In this document: piece by piece, positions 6,268 through 7,743 of the stretch
Layout of the letters: every line of letters starts with the position of its first letter
How positions within the stretch are numbered: position 1 is the first letter of the stretch
Source: Desulfobacteraceae bacterium
Lineage (GTDB): Bacteria > Desulfobacterota > DSM-4660 > Desulfatiglandales > Desulfatiglandaceae
Direction: 5' to 3'
NCBI GenBank assembly: GCA_013203065.1
Contig: JABMQV010000174.1
Coordinates: forward strand, 1-7,743
Length of the DNA: 7,743 nt
Notes under the pieces: model-generated
The model's database searches: none
The model's input: the letters and a program-made list of their open reading frames with translations, nothing else
What the model was told of the DNA's origin: nothing
Position numbers and translations under genes: made by a program

Positions 6268-6837
6268 ATGAAGAAAGGGCCTTTTATTGTCGCAGTTGCC
6301 AGCCTGACAGTCGTTTGCTCATTTCAAGGGTTCTGGCAGTTCTCTGGCGCACAAGATAAGTTCCTCAAAAAAGAGGAGGGCAGAGATGCCAAGGTAAAGA
6401 TAACCCAGGAAGAGGGGCCCAAAGGGCATAAGACCATTGGCATTGATGAGAAGTCCGTGGGTGGGGATATGGGCAAGGTGATTCAGCTCACCTTCAGGAC
6501 CCTCATGGGCTGGAAATACGATCCTGGTAAAAACCCGCCACCTCCCGAAAAAATAAAGGGGCTGAACGACCGCACCGTCCGGCTGGTCGGATTTATGTAT
6601 CCATTGCAGGACGGGGCCTCCATAAGATACTTTTGTCTCCTGCGCACGACTCAGACCTGTTGCTATGGGCCGCGTCCCCAGTACAACCAGTATGTCTTCG
6701 TGGAAATGGAGAAGCCCATGAAATTCTACCGGCTCGACCCGGTTTCGTGCGTGGGAAAATTCAAGGTGGAGCCCACACCGGAGGAGGGTTTTATCTTTCG
6801 CATGGAAGGCAAGACCTGTGAACCTATCGAACAGTAA
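6268..6837 (+). CDS. Exported DUF3299-like cysteine-containing protein
   Basis: A 189-residue protein. Residues 1-28 form a signal peptide: basic MKK, a hydrophobic stretch from 5 to about 24 and a likely signal peptidase I site after Ala28 (SGA before QDK). Cys17 is not in a proper lipobox (TVVC), so a lipoprotein is less likely. The core, about 100-150, reads NDRTVRLVGFMYPLQDG (100-116), then FCLLRTTQTCCYGPRPQYNQ (122-141). This follows the DUF3299 pattern of an OB-like strand with G-[FY]-x-x-P-L, then a Cys and Pro-rich loop ending in N-x-x-[VF]-V. Mature cysteines are 123, 131, 132, 161 and 184, enough for disulfides or a metal site. ATG 6268 is chosen because AAGGGAG (6255-6261) sits 6 bases before it; the upstream GTG at 6241 has no such site and would spoil the signal peptide. 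Position after an ATPase/FtsX pair copies the gene order of Zrg/PA4064-PA4066 type loci. Molecular role unknown. Confidence 0.7.
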   Translation: MKKGPFIVAVASLTVVCSFQGFWQFSGAQDKFLKKEEGRDAKVKITQEEGPKGHKTIGIDEKSVGGDMGKVIQLTFRTLMGWKYDPGKNPPPPEKIKGLNDRTVRLVGFMYPLQDGASIRYFCLLRTTQTCCYGPRPQYNQYVFVEMEKPMKFYRLDPVSCVGKFKVEPTPEEGFIFRMEGKTCEPIEQ

Positions 6838-6942
6838 CCGCTGTTCCTGACCCAACGAGTCGGCCTGAGATCGGCTTTGTGCCAAGAAACTCATAACTCT
6901 TCTAAACCTGATTATTACGGCTAAATAAAAGAGGTAATCGGT

Positions 6943-7743
6943 ATGAAAAAAATCGTGTTGGCTTTGGTATTTGCGCTGGCTGGAGTACCATTGGCGGTTC
7001 TTGGTGATGAGCGCCAAGATCGCACAGCCACCTTAACAGACAGTGCCGGTACTGCATGGGAAATCACCGATGTATTTATTTATTCCAAACCTGACGGTTT
7101 TTATAAATCCCGGTTCCGTTTGGCTGTTGTTACCGGTACCTTCCACATCGCTATTCCGCTAGAGAACCTGATATCCGTCGAAGTCAAAGGCAAAGACTGT
7201 GAAGCCATATATCAGTGGATGGGAAAAAGGCGAACTATAGCTGGCAGGGTTGCTTCCAAGCTAATCGGAGGAGAGAGCAGCGTCGGAAATGTAACCCGGG
7301 AGTTTAGTAACGTAGAGAGGGTCACGTTCAAAGGGGACCCTACTGACATAGAATGGGAGAAACCCCTTTCCTATGAGACGACCCTCGTGCTCACTGATGG
7401 AACAAAGGTCCCCGTGGCAAAATTGATCAGGGTAAGTTCACAGCCCCATCTGGCAGCACCTTCATCAGGGGTAGGTAAGGGAACCATTTTTGATCTGTAT
7501 AATGATGTGGGTTCCCTCCGGGGTGAAACAGCGCCCACCATCAAGTTTGAGGACATCGAATCAATGGAATTTCCGGATGAAAACACCCTTATCCTGAGGT
7601 TCAAGCAGGGCATCAAGGAGGCTGGGGATAAAGGCGAGACCGAGGGCGCTATTCGTAAGGGAGGAAAAAGTGACGGTGATTTTCTGGTAAAGGCCCTCGA
7701 TGAACTCCAAGGAGACAAGGGCGATGCCGGCAAGCCATTACGC
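6943..7743 (+). CDS. Exported beta-rich protein with repeated motif, 3' partial
   Basis: The frame from ATG 6943 stays open for 267 codons to the right edge. GAGGT (6931-6935) lies 7 bases before the start. Residues 1-21 form a Sec signal peptide (MKKIVLALVFALAGVPLAVLG, cut near Gly21). The mature protein looks like mostly beta strands in three loosely repeated units, each ending in a hydrophobic-acidic strand: IPLENLISVEV (71-81), REFSNVERVTF (119-129) and IKFEDIESMEF (200-210). Units one and three open with LTD...GT (31-37 and 150-154). The tail (221-267) is rich in Gly, Lys, Asp and Glu, probably a flexible linker to a further domain outside the window. I do not recognise the family. The only histidines are 68 and 169, so it is not the His-rich ZrgA-type protein. 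It follows the DUF3299-like gene by 105 bp with no terminator between them, suggesting co-transcription. Confidence 0.75.
   Translation, partial: MKKIVLALVFALAGVPLAVLGDERQDRTATLTDSAGTAWEITDVFIYSKPDGFYKSRFRLAVVTGTFHIAIPLENLISVEVKGKDCEAIYQWMGKRRTIAGRVASKLIGGESSVGNVTREFSNVERVTFKGDPTDIEWEKPLSYETTLVLTDGTKVPVAKLIRVSSQPHLAAPSSGVGKGTIFDLYNDVGSLRGETAPTIKFEDIESMEFPDENTLILRFKQGIKEAGDKGETEGAIRKGGKSDGDFLVKALDELQGDKGDAGKPLR

Noticed and set aside
6838..6942. A separate promoter or terminator between the DUF3299-like gene and the last gene
   Set aside because: No hairpin longer than 3-4 bp and no paired -35/-10 at acceptable spacing could be found.
6319..7017. A 232-codon frame on the - strand across the DUF3299-like gene
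   Set aside because: It is antisense to two genes that have signal peptides and well-placed ribosome sites, and its product resembles no family I know.
7371..7733. A 120-codon frame on the - strand at the right edge
   Set aside because: It is antisense to the open + strand gene starting at 6943, which has a start, ribosome site, signal peptide and repeated motif.

Overview
The window reads as ordinary bacterial chromosome with roughly even base composition. All supported genes lie on the + strand, mostly closely spaced with Shine-Dalgarno sites. A Gram-negative anaerobe of the Desulfobacterota (former Deltaproteobacteria) type is the best guess. This rests on the EF-G paralogue subfamily (G3 motif DTPGDDNF), the exported cyclase-family protein and the double-membrane type ABC/FtsX system. 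It is an inference from remembered family resemblance, not a search result.

Left block (1-2720): the tail of an unidentified gene ends at 124. It is followed by an EF-G-like translational GTPase (140-2218) and, 4 bp later, a MogA/MoaB-type molybdopterin adenylyltransferase (2223-2720). The last two are almost certainly co-transcribed, although their functions are not obviously linked.

Middle block (2721-4024): a 181-bp leader holds a good sigma70-like promoter with a perfect 6-bp dyad inside its spacer and an extra strong Shine-Dalgarno sequence. Next come a Sec-exported cyclase/kynurenine-formamidase-fold hydrolase (2902-3957) and a clear 11-bp stem hairpin (3990-4023). This looks like a self-contained single-gene transcription unit.

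Right block (4182-7743): an ABC ATPase of the LolD/MacB type overlaps by 4 bases (ATGA) an FtsX-type permease with a large periplasmic domain. A small exported cysteine-containing protein resembling DUF3299 follows, then an exported beta-rich protein that runs off the right edge still open. The order ATPase, FtsX permease, DUF3299-like protein is the same as I recall for the zinc-responsive Zrg/PA4063-PA4066 type loci of Vibrio and Pseudomonas. The His-rich substrate protein of those loci is not seen here. A cell-envelope or metal-handling transporter with two unusual exported partners is the most interesting possibility in the window. No RNA genes, insertion sequences, CRISPR arrays or phage genes were seen, and no gap between genes exceeds about 225 bp.
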